Positions 1 through 5,172 are shown, counted from the first letter of the stretch. The stretch is DNA of 5,717 bases from Bacteroidales bacterium (GCA_028701945.1 JAQVPT010000239.1:1-5717), one strand, 5' to 3'. Notes: a model not told the origin generated them from the letters alone. Program-made: numbers and translations.

Positions 1-286
1 GATTGTGAGATTCTATTTTAAATGCACATGCAAGATTATTTCCGATATCTACAAGTCCAGCATTTTCCTCACCGGCTTCAGTTAATAAGCAGCCGCCTTC
101 TCTTGGCAAGGTTTTTAACCATTTTATTGAGTTTTTGTAAGACGAATGTTCACTCAACATTACAGAATAAATACTTAACTCTGTAAAATTTGGTTCACGT
201 CCCAAATAATCTTCTATCATTTTAAATTCTTCGGCGTTGATTCCTAAGCCTTTAGCGACTTCGAGATTTACTTTTGATTCTGGCAT
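1..286 (-). CDS. purL: Phosphoribosylformylglycinamidine synthase PurL, N-terminal part (runs off left edge)
   Basis: PurL converts FGAR, ATP and glutamine to FGAM in the fourth step of de novo purine synthesis, in the cytoplasm. I translated the strand by hand from the ATG at 286 and obtained 95 open codons. They contain LGREPNFTEL, then MLSEHSSYKNS, then GEENAGLVDIGNNLACAFK, and end in IESHN at the window edge. This is the conserved start of the PurL ATP-binding half, and the family normally continues from here into HPSAIEPYQGAATG. The start fits the family, because only about 20 residues precede the LGREP motif. The SEH(C/A)SYK position carries serine here. The gene points away from the hip cluster, in the same direction, with 214 bp between them and its own -7 box, so it is probably a separate transcription unit. 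Identification is firm; the rest of the protein is not visible. Confidence 0.95.
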   Translation of the reverse strand, partial: MPESKVNLEVAKGLGINAEEFKMIEDYLGREPNFTELSIYSVMLSEHSSYKNSIKWLKTLPREGGCLLTEAGEENAGLVDIGNNLACAFKIESHN

Positions 287-308
287 AGCTTTATGTTTTT
301 TAAAGAAA

Positions 309-316
309 CAAACCTA
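309..316 (-). promoter_or_regulatory. Putative -7 promoter box of purL
   Basis: Read on the minus strand this is TAGGTTTG, an exact match to the Bacteroidota -7 element TAnnTTTG. It ends 22 bases before the purL ATG, giving a predicted leader of roughly 15 to 20 nt. I see no TTG at the usual -33 distance, so only half of the promoter is supported. In the rest of 287 to 500 I see no gene and no convincing terminator; the best hairpin, GTTTT/AAAAC near 473 to 486, is too weak. Confidence 0.45.
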
Positions 317-500
317 AGCATTTTTAGTAAAAATACCAGCATAAGTTTCAAATAATTACCATTTATTTATGAGCAAAATGTTAATATTTGGTTTTTACGA
401 CATTATAATCATAAAATGAAATGTGTAAATTGATTTTTCTGCACTATTTCGTTCAAAATATTTACAACCCGGTTTTACAAAACGCCTAATTTTAATCGCA

Positions 501-827
501 TTAGTTTTTGTTACATGCTCTTTTAATTTTCCAAATTATAAATTTAATTATCGAAAGCAGGATAAAACCAAATCCAATTAATGCATTGGCAATTGCAAAA
601 TAAGACATTATTTCAGCGTGAGGACGATTGATTTCTTCGACTGTGCCATAATCAAGGGGGACGCTATATTTAATCGATAAGAGAATCCCAAAGCCCAATA
701 ATAACAAGCTAATTAAGCCAGTTATCAGAGCATCGTTATCCTTTTTAAATATGTTTATTTTAATTGTTTCGAAAAGAACGAATGAAATCATAACAGCCGA
801 TAACGATATTTCAATTATGTAATTCAT
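501..827 (-). CDS. Small three-helix membrane protein, fourth gene of the hip cluster
   Basis: A 108-residue protein I do not recognise. It shows three hydrophobic segments at about residues 4-26, 32-54 and 73-98. The loop after helix 1 (KKD, 28-30) and the C-terminal tail (KIKRACNKN) are basic, while the loop between helices 2 and 3 is acidic (YGTVEEINRPHAE, 60-72). By the positive-inside rule this predicts N-terminus out, C-terminus in, and the 55-72 loop outside the inner membrane. The start lies 7 bp after the hipT stop on the same strand with no promoter between, so co-transcription with hipBST is likely. No enzyme motif, signal peptidase site or lipobox is seen. It could be an accessory part of the toxin module, a phage-exclusion-type membrane effector, or an unrelated passenger; nothing in the sequence decides between these. 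Confidence 0.75.
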   Translation of the reverse strand: MNYIIEISLSAVMISFVLFETIKINIFKKDNDALITGLISLLLLGFGILLSIKYSVPLDYGTVEEINRPHAEIMSYFAIANALIGFGFILLSIIKFIIWKIKRACNKN

Positions 828-834
828 TATTTTT

Positions 835-1839
835 TTATTTGTTTAGGTAGTTGCGTCTTGTGTTATACATCAGCAAATAAGCTCTTTTATTGGCCTCGTT
901 TAAAAAAGAATGGTTTGTTAAAGTCTCAACAAATTGTTGTTTTTCTAAAAATAGATTCAATAATTTTTCTACTCTATTTTCAATAATGCCTATTCTATTC
1001 GCAAATTCTATAAAATCATTTTTAGAAGGATGTCCACTTTTTTTGTATTTTTCACTTTTAAAATTGTCAGCAAATAAACCTTTATCTAAAGCAAAATCAG
1101 AATCATCCACGTGAAGCCGAGTATTTACCAAATCATAAGCTGGACTTAGTAGATAATCGCCTTTCGATGACTCAAGCAAAGAGAAGTTTTTCAAATGAGC
1201 ATCACCATTTGAGAATAAAAAATTAAAAACGACCAGCGAAAAATATTTTTCTATTTCCACTCTCCATGCTGGAACAAATTTTTGTATTAACATTCCTAAT
1301 TCTTCATAACTGTATTCATACTTAAAATTAGCTCCTGCATTATCTTTAGTTTTTCCAGAGAGACTTGCAAAATCTTCAATCCCCAATTTGCCTCCTTCTT
1401 TATTTACATCAAACCGTTTAGTAATATAAGCAGGAGTTCCATTTTTAAAAAATATCATGGCATTTTCAGCCGTGTTTAAACCGTAAACCTGTTTTGCAAT
1501 TTGCATTGTTAAATGCTCATTTGCTGGGACTTGACCAACATTTTTTAAATCTCTTGGTATTGGTTTAAGTATGTAAGTTCCTTGTTCTCCTTCTTTAGTT
1601 AAGCGCAAAAGATTTTTGTCAAGAAGTAAACTTAATTTCTCCTGTACACCCGATATGGATATACGTTTACGGTTCTCCATAAACTGCTCAGTAACTTCTT
1701 CGCTTTCTTTTGCTTGTTCATAAGGTAAGATATGATTTACCTTTTTACCATTAAACATATTCCTCAAACAGCTTGGACTATATGTTAAATGGTTTTCAGC
1801 CAATGTTCCTGGACAATATTTTAATTCATTTAAGTTCAT
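835..1839 (-). CDS. hipT: HipT-like Ser/Thr kinase toxin (HipA C-terminal domain family)
   Basis: A 334-residue HipA-family kinase that lacks the N-terminal subdomain of full-length HipA (about 440 aa), as in HipT of HipBST systems. Visible kinase features are: Gly-rich loop SISGVQEKLS at 61-70, YILKP at 89-93 with the probable ATP-contacting Lys92, NEHL at 107-110, ITKRFD at 139-144, catalytic loop NGDAHLKN at 211-218 with Asp213 and Asn218, and the metal-binding SPAYDL at 232-237 with Asp236. All key catalytic residues are present, so it should be active. The family inactivates tRNA charging by phosphorylating aminoacyl-tRNA synthetases; E. coli HipT targets TrpS, HipA targets GltX. The target here is unknown. 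S61 and S63 form the S-I-S motif, the loop autophosphorylation position described for HipT. The start codon overlaps the hipS stop as ATGA, which implies translational coupling. Confidence 0.92.
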   Translation of the reverse strand: MNLNELKYCPGTLAENHLTYSPSCLRNMFNGKKVNHILPYEQAKESEEVTEQFMENRKRISISGVQEKLSLLLDKNLLRLTKEGEQGTYILKPIPRDLKNVGQVPANEHLTMQIAKQVYGLNTAENAMIFFKNGTPAYITKRFDVNKEGGKLGIEDFASLSGKTKDNAGANFKYEYSYEELGMLIQKFVPAWRVEIEKYFSLVVFNFLFSNGDAHLKNFSLLESSKGDYLLSPAYDLVNTRLHVDDSDFALDKGLFADNFKSEKYKKSGHPSKNDFIEFANRIGIIENRVEKLLNLFLEKQQFVETLTNHSFLNEANKRAYLLMYNTRRNYLNK

Positions 1840-2165
1840 TTTACAGATATTGGTTTTACTGTTACCGCACCGACAGTGTCTTTTTGGGCTATTGCCATTA
1901 ATAATCCAAAACTATCATCTTCATCAATACGCAATAATTTACTTTGCAATTTTCTGTTCGCTCCTTCACTTAGCATATTAAAAAAGAATGGGAATAAAAA
2001 CTCACTTCGGTATTCCTTTTTTGTTTTGGGTAGAGTTAAACTGATAGCAGGTTTACTTTCATCAATAAAATAATTACCGTCATATTTAAATACAAATTGA
2101 CGACGATTTTCTTCTGTCAGTATTCCTGCAAATATTCCATTATGGTAAATTTCTGTTGCTCTCAT
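1836..2165 (-). CDS. hipS: HipS-like antitoxin (stand-alone HipA N-terminal domain)
   Basis: A 109-residue protein matching the HipA N-terminal domain (Couple_hipA type), encoded separately from the kinase. Recognisable pieces are FKYDGNYF (26-33), PAISLTLP (39-46), FPFFFNMLSEGANR (58-71), and the end DDSFGLLMAIAQKDTVGAV (82-100), all typical of that domain. In HipBST of E. coli O127 the equivalent protein, not HipB, is the antitoxin that neutralises HipT, and the same role is inferred here. The start lies 4 bp after the hipB stop and the stop overlaps the hipT start by 4 bp, so the three are surely one operon. The alternative is a full-length hipA broken by a frameshift. The clean ATGA overlap, the full-length N-terminal domain and the complete kinase start make a genuine split gene more likely. 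Confidence 0.9.
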   Translation of the reverse strand: MRATEIYHNGIFAGILTEENRRQFVFKYDGNYFIDESKPAISLTLPKTKKEYRSEFLFPFFFNMLSEGANRKLQSKLLRIDEDDSFGLLMAIAQKDTVGAVTVKPISVK

Positions 2166-2169
2166 TTAT

Positions 2170-2379
2170 TTAATAAGTTTTTTTTACGTCTATTGTGAGT
2201 TCCATTCCCAAAACTTCAATTAATTTGTTTATTACATCTAATGACGGATTACCATACCCTCGTTCTAATTTATATAAGGTGTTGGTACTTATTTTAGCCA
2301 ATTCAGCCAAGTGAGGTTGAGTTATGCCCAATTCTTTTCTCCTTTTTCGTATCGTTTCTCCAAGTTGCTTAACTAACAT
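2170..2379 (-). CDS. hipB: HipB-like Xre-family transcriptional regulator
   Basis: A 69-residue cytoplasmic DNA-binding protein made up almost entirely of one HTH_3 (Xre/Cro-like) domain, residues about 6-60. LGETIRKRRKELGITQ (6-21) is helix 1 into helix 2, the helix-turn-helix is around Q21 to E39, and LYKLERGYGNPSLDVINKL (35-53) is the characteristic Xre tail. It heads the operon, as HipB does in hipBA and hipBST, and should repress it by binding the repeats at 2376, 2437 and 2500. In E. coli HipBST, HipB raises HipS antitoxicity but does not replace it. The short C-terminal tail ELTIDVKKTY may contact HipS or HipT, by analogy only. The start is the ATG at 2379; no Shine-Dalgarno is seen. 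Confidence 0.9.
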   Translation of the reverse strand: MLVKQLGETIRKRRKELGITQPHLAELAKISTNTLYKLERGYGNPSLDVINKLIEVLGMELTIDVKKTY

Positions 2380-2394
2380 TATAATGTGATTTTA
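2376..2394 (-). promoter_or_regulatory. Operator-like repeat R1, over the hipB start codon
   Basis: The site contains ACATTATAATGT (2376-2387), a perfect 12-bp palindrome, followed by GATTTTA. The same 18-base pattern recurs at R2 with one mismatch and the core recurs at R3. The hipB ATG (2379-2377) lies inside the palindrome, and the predicted transcription start is at its upstream edge. A bound dimer would therefore sit between promoter and gene. HipB is the inferred ligand. Confidence 0.6.
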
Positions 2395-2397
2395 GTA

Positions 2398-2428
2398 CAA
2401 AAGTAAATAAAAATATCAAAATAAACAA
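2398..2428 (-). promoter_or_regulatory. Predicted promoter of the hipBST operon
   Basis: On the minus strand, TTG at 2428-2426 (-33 element) is followed after 20 bases by TACTTTTG at 2405-2398. The latter is an exact TAnnTTTG -7 element at normal Bacteroidota spacing. Transcription should start near 2392, giving a leader of only about 12 to 15 nt before the hipB ATG. This is the only promoter in the window for which both elements are visible. Repeat R1 lies just downstream of it and R2 just upstream, so a repressor bound at either would block it. Confidence 0.65.
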
Positions 2429-2436
2429 CTAAATCT

Positions 2437-2454
2437 CATTATATTGTGATTTTA
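2437..2454 (-). promoter_or_regulatory. Operator-like repeat R2, upstream of the -33 element
   Basis: CATTATATTGTGATTTTA matches the R1 pattern at 17 of 18 positions, exactly 60 bp further upstream. It begins 9 bases upstream of the predicted -33 TTG. The palindrome is less perfect than in R1. This placement suits a second HipB dimer that closes off the promoter together with R1. Confidence 0.58.
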
Positions 2455-2499
2455 CTGTAATTTATTGCGAAATTTTACTAAAAAAACGAGTGAAATCAT

Positions 2500-2515
2500 A
2501 TTATAATGTGGTTTT
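2500..2515 (-). promoter_or_regulatory. Operator-like repeat R3, distal site
   Basis: ATTATAATGTGGTTTT matches R1 at 15 of 16 positions and lies 62 bp upstream of R2. It sits between the possible 49-codon gene and the hip promoter, too far to block the promoter directly. A role in cooperative binding or looping is inferred. Confidence 0.5.
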
Positions 2516-2551
2516 CAAAATAAATTATCTGATTTTTTAAGGATAATAACA

Positions 2552-2701
2552 TTATTGATTTTTACTTTTTTCCGTATTCTTTACCAATTTCAAATTATCT
2601 ATTCCTAGATTTTCCAAAACATACTTATTCCATTTTTTTAGAGATTTGTCATCACGACCCCTGTCAGTTTCAACAACGAACTGTTTTGTGATTTTGTTCA
2701 T
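2552..2701 (-). CDS. Possible small protein of 49 residues, unknown function
   Basis: Hand translation of the minus strand gives an open frame starting MNKITKQFVVETDRGRDD and ending VKNTEKSKNQ with a TAA stop. It is hydrophilic and rich in Lys, Asn and Asp, with a middle LKKWNKYVLENLGIDNL that could be helical. I recognise no family and see no membrane segment or signal peptide. Supporting points are natural-looking codon use, an ATG, and a TAnnTTTG box upstream at 2758-2765. Against it are its small size and the absence of a ribosome site. The frame stays open upstream back to the stop at 2771-2773, so the N-terminus is uncertain. It lies in the hip direction, 172 bp before hipB, with R3 and R2 in between. 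Confidence 0.35.
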   Translation of the reverse strand: MNKITKQFVVETDRGRDDKSLKKWNKYVLENLGIDNLKLVKNTEKSKNQ

Positions 2702-2757
2702 TTCATTATCATGGTATTTACAAGTAAAGATACAGCATAAATCTATTATAACAATAA

Positions 2758-2765
2758 CAAAACTA
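2758..2765 (-). promoter_or_regulatory. Possible -7 box ahead of the 49-codon ORF
   Basis: TAGTTTTG on the minus strand matches TAnnTTTG and would give a leader of about 50 nt to the ATG at 2701. No TTG is found at the -33 distance. The region is so AT-rich that a chance match is quite possible. Confidence 0.25.
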
Positions 2766-2800
2766 TAATATCACTGCTTTTTACTTTTTAAGAGATTTGT

Positions 2801-2815
2801 CATGTAAATTACATG
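2801..2815. repeat. Inverted repeat CATGTAA / TTACATG with one-base centre
   Basis: Seven-base arms around a single A form a perfect inverted repeat. The same two arms reappear at 4907-4913 and 4931-4937 around a 17-base centre. It could be a protein-binding site or the edge of a decayed mobile piece; no function is known. Confidence 0.4.
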
Positions 2816-2878
2816 TACTGAACTGAGAACCGTGTAACCGTTGTGGTGTCTGAGTGCGTTGCCTTGCATTGTGCGGAG

Positions 2879-2896
2879 TCGAGAATGTTTTCTCGA
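2879..2896. repeat. Perfect 7-bp hairpin with 4-base loop
   Basis: TCGAGAA, loop TGTT, TTCTCGA: a perfect stem lying at the right edge of the GC-richer patch. There is no T run after it on the plus strand or the minus strand, so it is not a standard intrinsic terminator. It may be part of a structured element. Confidence 0.5.
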
Positions 2897-3131
2897 ACAA
2901 ATACCTTTTACTACTAGAATAAAGGATATTATGACCGTCAAGCTAAATATTTTCGGCGAGTAAACTAAGAAAAACAATCATTACAAACCTTGTCAAAACC
3001 CAACATTTTCAAGTAAGTTTTTGTAGAGCTAAAACCCGAAAATATTTGATTTACACACATCATGATGTAAAATATTGTTTTTTTACTCATTCAAGGAAAC
3101 AATTTTCATCATTAATACACCATTATCACGA

Positions 3132-3147
3132 TAATTTTGCATTTTTG
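3132..3147 (+). promoter_or_regulatory. Putative -7 box(es) of the lipoprotein gene
   Basis: TAATTTTG at 3132-3139 matches TAnnTTTG exactly. CATTTTTG at 3140-3147 matches 7 of 8. Either would start transcription 10 to 22 nt before the ATG at 3166. No TTG is seen at -33. The box lies inside the longer open frame that begins at 3046, which argues that the later start is the real one. Confidence 0.4.
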
Positions 3148-3165
3148 TACAATAATTTAAAAAAA

Positions 3166-4848
3166 ATGATCGGGAAACGAGATTTTAAAATATTATTCTT
3201 AATGTTTGTGCCAATTCTGTTTTTTGCATGTGCAAAACAAGTTGCGGTTAGTGGTGGTCCTAAAGATATAATCCCGCCAGTTATGTTAGAATCAGAACCA
3301 CCAAATGGGTCGGTAAATTTCAAATCGAAATCCATTTATATTAAATTTGACGAATATGTTAAACTTAATAATCTAAATCAAAAACTAATAATATCTCCTC
3401 CTATTGAAAAAACTCCATTAGTAGTAATCAAAAAAAAAGGTGTTAAGATCACCTTAAAACCTGAACAATTAGAGGCAAACACAACTTATTGTTTTAATTT
3501 TAATGATGCAATTGCCGATAATAACGAAAATAATGCTCTTCACAGTTTTGTTTATGCTTTTTCAACTGGTTCGATGATAGATTCACTTAGTTTTTCGGGA
3601 ACCGTGGTTGATGCTTTTACAAAAAAAACTGTTGATGATGCGTGGGTAATTTTGCATGATGTTTTTGCCGATTCTGCGATAAAAACTTACAATCCAGCTT
3701 ACTTAACAAAAGTTGATAAGGAAGGTAAATTCTTTATCCCTTTCGTAAGAGATAATTCATATCGAATTTATGCACTTAGAGATAATAATTACAACTATTT
3801 GTACGACATTCCTGAAGAAGGGATTGCATTTATCGACAGTGTTTATCAGCCTAAAGTTGAAACCGTAGAAACTACCGATACTACTGGCAAAACAAAAACC
3901 ATATTTAAAAACCATCCATCAGATATTGAACTAATCTTATTTACTGAAAAGAAACAGGTGCAATTTATAAAGTCATCCAAACGATTAAAACCAGATTATT
4001 GTGAATTTACTTTTAATTCAACACAATACGAAGAATTTAATGTAAACGTCATCAAAGATGAAGCTGCGATTATTTATTCGGTTAAAAATCCAGATACTGT
4101 TAAAATATGGCTTAAAAATAAAGAACTCATTTCCTCAGACAATATTGAGATTTTTGTTAATTATAGGGATCCTGTTTATACTGACACCTTGAGAATAGAC
4201 ACTTTGATTTTCGGAAAACCAGAAACATCTATACTTGATAGCTTAATTACAATTTCGGTTAATAAAATAAAAGAGCCACATAAAAAGCTACAATTGCTCA
4301 CGAACACTCCTGTTGATAGCATAAATTCCGAAAACATAAATCTGCAATTATTGTCAGACTCAACATTTATTGCCCAAAAATTCACTATTATTAGAGATAC
4401 TCTCAATCCGTTGAACCTTATAATTAAAGCTAAATTTTTAGAAAAATCTGATTATCGCATAATTGTGGAAGATGGTTTTGCTGCAAATAATAATGGTTTG
4501 ATAAATATTGAAGACACATTAAAATTCAGCACAAGCACCTCTAATGAGTATGGTAATCTTATGGTGAGTTTTGACAATACAGAAAAGAATTATATCATTC
4601 AAATATTAAAAGGCGATAAAATTATTACAGAAAAACATTCTTTAGATGGGGTAGTAGAGTTTTCGTATCTAAAACCAGCAAGCTATATTTTCAGAGCTAT
4701 TGAAGACAACAATAGAAATTTACGCTGGGATACTGGTGAATTTGATAAAGGAATACAACCCGAACCAGTTTACTATTATCCAAGCGAATACGAAATTAGA
4801 GCTAATTGGAACCACGAACTTGATTGGAATCCAGTGGTGAAGAAGTAA
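3166..4848 (+). CDS. Lipoprotein with N-terminal Big_5 Ig-like domain
   Basis: A 560-residue envelope protein. MIGKRDFKILFLMFVPILFFAC is a lipoprotein signal with acylation at Cys22; position -3 is Phe, a loose lipobox. The linker AKQVAVSGGPKDIIPP leads into a Big_5-type domain at about 36-135 (SEPPNGSVNFKSKSIYIKFD, later NTTYCFNFNDAI, ending FVYAFSTG). A carboxypeptidase-regulatory-like beta segment follows from about 144 (SGTVVDA...GKFFIPFV). The C-terminus ends with RAIEDNNRNLRWDTGEFD and a PVYYYPSEYEIRANWNHELDW block that I associate with this Bacteroidota family. The role is unknown; it is probably anchored in the outer membrane facing the periplasm, since no acidic export signal follows the Cys. 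The frame opens at 3046, but residues before 3166 look non-coding and would bury the signal peptide. It is a single gene, transcribed away from the hip cluster. Confidence 0.88.
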   Translation: MIGKRDFKILFLMFVPILFFACAKQVAVSGGPKDIIPPVMLESEPPNGSVNFKSKSIYIKFDEYVKLNNLNQKLIISPPIEKTPLVVIKKKGVKITLKPEQLEANTTYCFNFNDAIADNNENNALHSFVYAFSTGSMIDSLSFSGTVVDAFTKKTVDDAWVILHDVFADSAIKTYNPAYLTKVDKEGKFFIPFVRDNSYRIYALRDNNYNYLYDIPEEGIAFIDSVYQPKVETVETTDTTGKTKTIFKNHPSDIELILFTEKKQVQFIKSSKRLKPDYCEFTFNSTQYEEFNVNVIKDEAAIIYSVKNPDTVKIWLKNKELISSDNIEIFVNYRDPVYTDTLRIDTLIFGKPETSILDSLITISVNKIKEPHKKLQLLTNTPVDSINSENINLQLLSDSTFIAQKFTIIRDTLNPLNLIIKAKFLEKSDYRIIVEDGFAANNNGLINIEDTLKFSTSTSNEYGNLMVSFDNTEKNYIIQILKGDKIITEKHSLDGVVEFSYLKPASYIFRAIEDNNRNLRWDTGEFDKGIQPEPVYYYPSEYEIRANWNHELDWNPVVKK

Positions 4849-4906
4849 TTTACAAGTAGCTCTATACTAGTATAAACGCATGTTTGGATGCTACAAACTC
4901 GATATC

Positions 4907-4937
4907 CATGTAAGCAATATATAGTCTTTGTTACATG
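4907..4937. repeat. Inverted repeat CATGTAA ... TTACATG, 17-base centre
   Basis: The seven-base arms at 4907-4913 and 4931-4937 are identical to those at 2801-2815. Both copies lie in gene-poor stretches flanking the lipoprotein gene. This could be chance in AT-rich DNA or a shared binding site. Confidence 0.3.
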
Positions 4938-5090
4938 TCTTGATTCTCTATGACACTTGGGTTTATTTGCAATTCGAGTGATTGAAGAATGTGCCACAAA
5001 TTTTGCAGTTTTAGGTGTAGTGCAGCTAGTGTTTTCTCAGCTCAAACGGATTTGTAATAATAAGTGTAATATATCAAACAAATTTTTAAT

Positions 5091-5098
5091 TATCTTTG
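5091..5098 (+). promoter_or_regulatory. Putative -7 box of the helicase gene
   Basis: TATCTTTG matches TAnnTTTG exactly. It would give a leader of about 70 nt to the ATG at 5173, or about 42 nt to the one at 5146. Long 5' leaders are common for DEAD-box helicase genes, but no conserved leader structure was identified. No TTG is visible at -33. Confidence 0.4.
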
Positions 5099-5172
5099 TG
5101 CCTTTAATATCTATCAACCCATTTTGATTTGTATTAGATTAAATATTGAAAATGGGATTTAAACAAATAATC

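Larger units (their letters stand above)
2702..3165. other. Gene-poor stretch between the hip side and the lipoprotein gene
   Basis: I see no convincing gene in this 464-bp stretch. A minus-strand open frame at 2771-2977 (68 codons) exists but has no family look. The stretch holds a GC-richer patch (about 2815-2885), a perfect hairpin at 2879-2896, the inverted repeat CATGTAA-A-TTACATG at 2801-2815, and the 12-bp palindrome ACATCATGATGT at 3057-3068. Its right end carries the lipoprotein promoter. The composition change suggests a decayed insert or a structured RNA or DNA element. Confidence 0.5.
4849..5172. other. Intergenic stretch with inverted repeats and helicase leader
   Basis: I see no complete gene here. 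It contains the 12-bp palindrome TATACTAGTATA at 4863-4874, just after the lipoprotein stop, and CATGTAA/TTACATG arms at 4907-4937. A plus-strand frame is open from about 4952 to 5124 without an ATG (it includes CATNFAVLGVVQLVFSQLKR). That fragment could be the tail of a decayed gene, but I cannot assign it. A minus-strand frame at 4776-4997 overlaps the lipoprotein gene and looks spurious. No standard terminator for the lipoprotein gene is evident. Confidence 0.45.

Noticed and set aside
473..486. Hairpin GTTTT/AAAAC as terminator of the hip cluster
   Set aside because: The stem has only five AT-rich pairs and a 2-base loop, and no T run follows on the minus strand.
890..1114. Plus-strand open frame inside hipT
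   Set aside because: It is a shadow of the hipT coding strand with no independent support; the same holds for 1876-2073, 3126-3335, 4176-4406 and 5139-5324.
1836..1839. hipS/hipT as one hipA gene broken by a frameshift
   Set aside because: The join is an exact ATGA stop-start overlap, both proteins are complete for their domains, and the layout equals the known HipBST order. A sequencing error cannot be fully excluded.
2377..2394. TATAAT inside the repeats as E. coli-type -10 boxes
   Set aside because: The window shows Bacteroidota signals, where the primary sigma factor uses TAnnTTTG. A good TTG-20-TACTTTTG promoter lies between R1 and R2, and the TATAAT is part of a palindromic repeat.
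2376..2515. The three ~60-bp spaced repeats as a CRISPR array
   Set aside because: There are only three units of about 16-18 bp, AT-rich and degenerate, the intervals contain promoter elements, and no cas gene is present. Operators fit better.
2771..2977. Minus-strand open frame of 68 codons across the GC-richer island
   Set aside because: The translation shows no family pattern, changes character across the island boundary and ends in what looks like a collapsed repeat. It is better explained as an open frame across a non-coding patch.
3046..3165. A 40-residue N-terminal extension of the lipoprotein
   Set aside because: It is His- and Phe-rich without a pattern, contains the predicted promoter, and would place the lipoprotein signal in the middle of the protein. 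The ATG at 3166 gives a normal signal peptide.
4863..4874. Palindrome TATACTAGTATA as terminator of the lipoprotein gene
   Set aside because: The stem is weak, there is no loop of normal size and no T run follows. It is kept only as an observed palindrome.
4776..4997. Minus-strand open frame of 73 codons at the lipoprotein 3' end
   Set aside because: It overlaps the well-supported lipoprotein coding end in antisense and shows no protein-like pattern.
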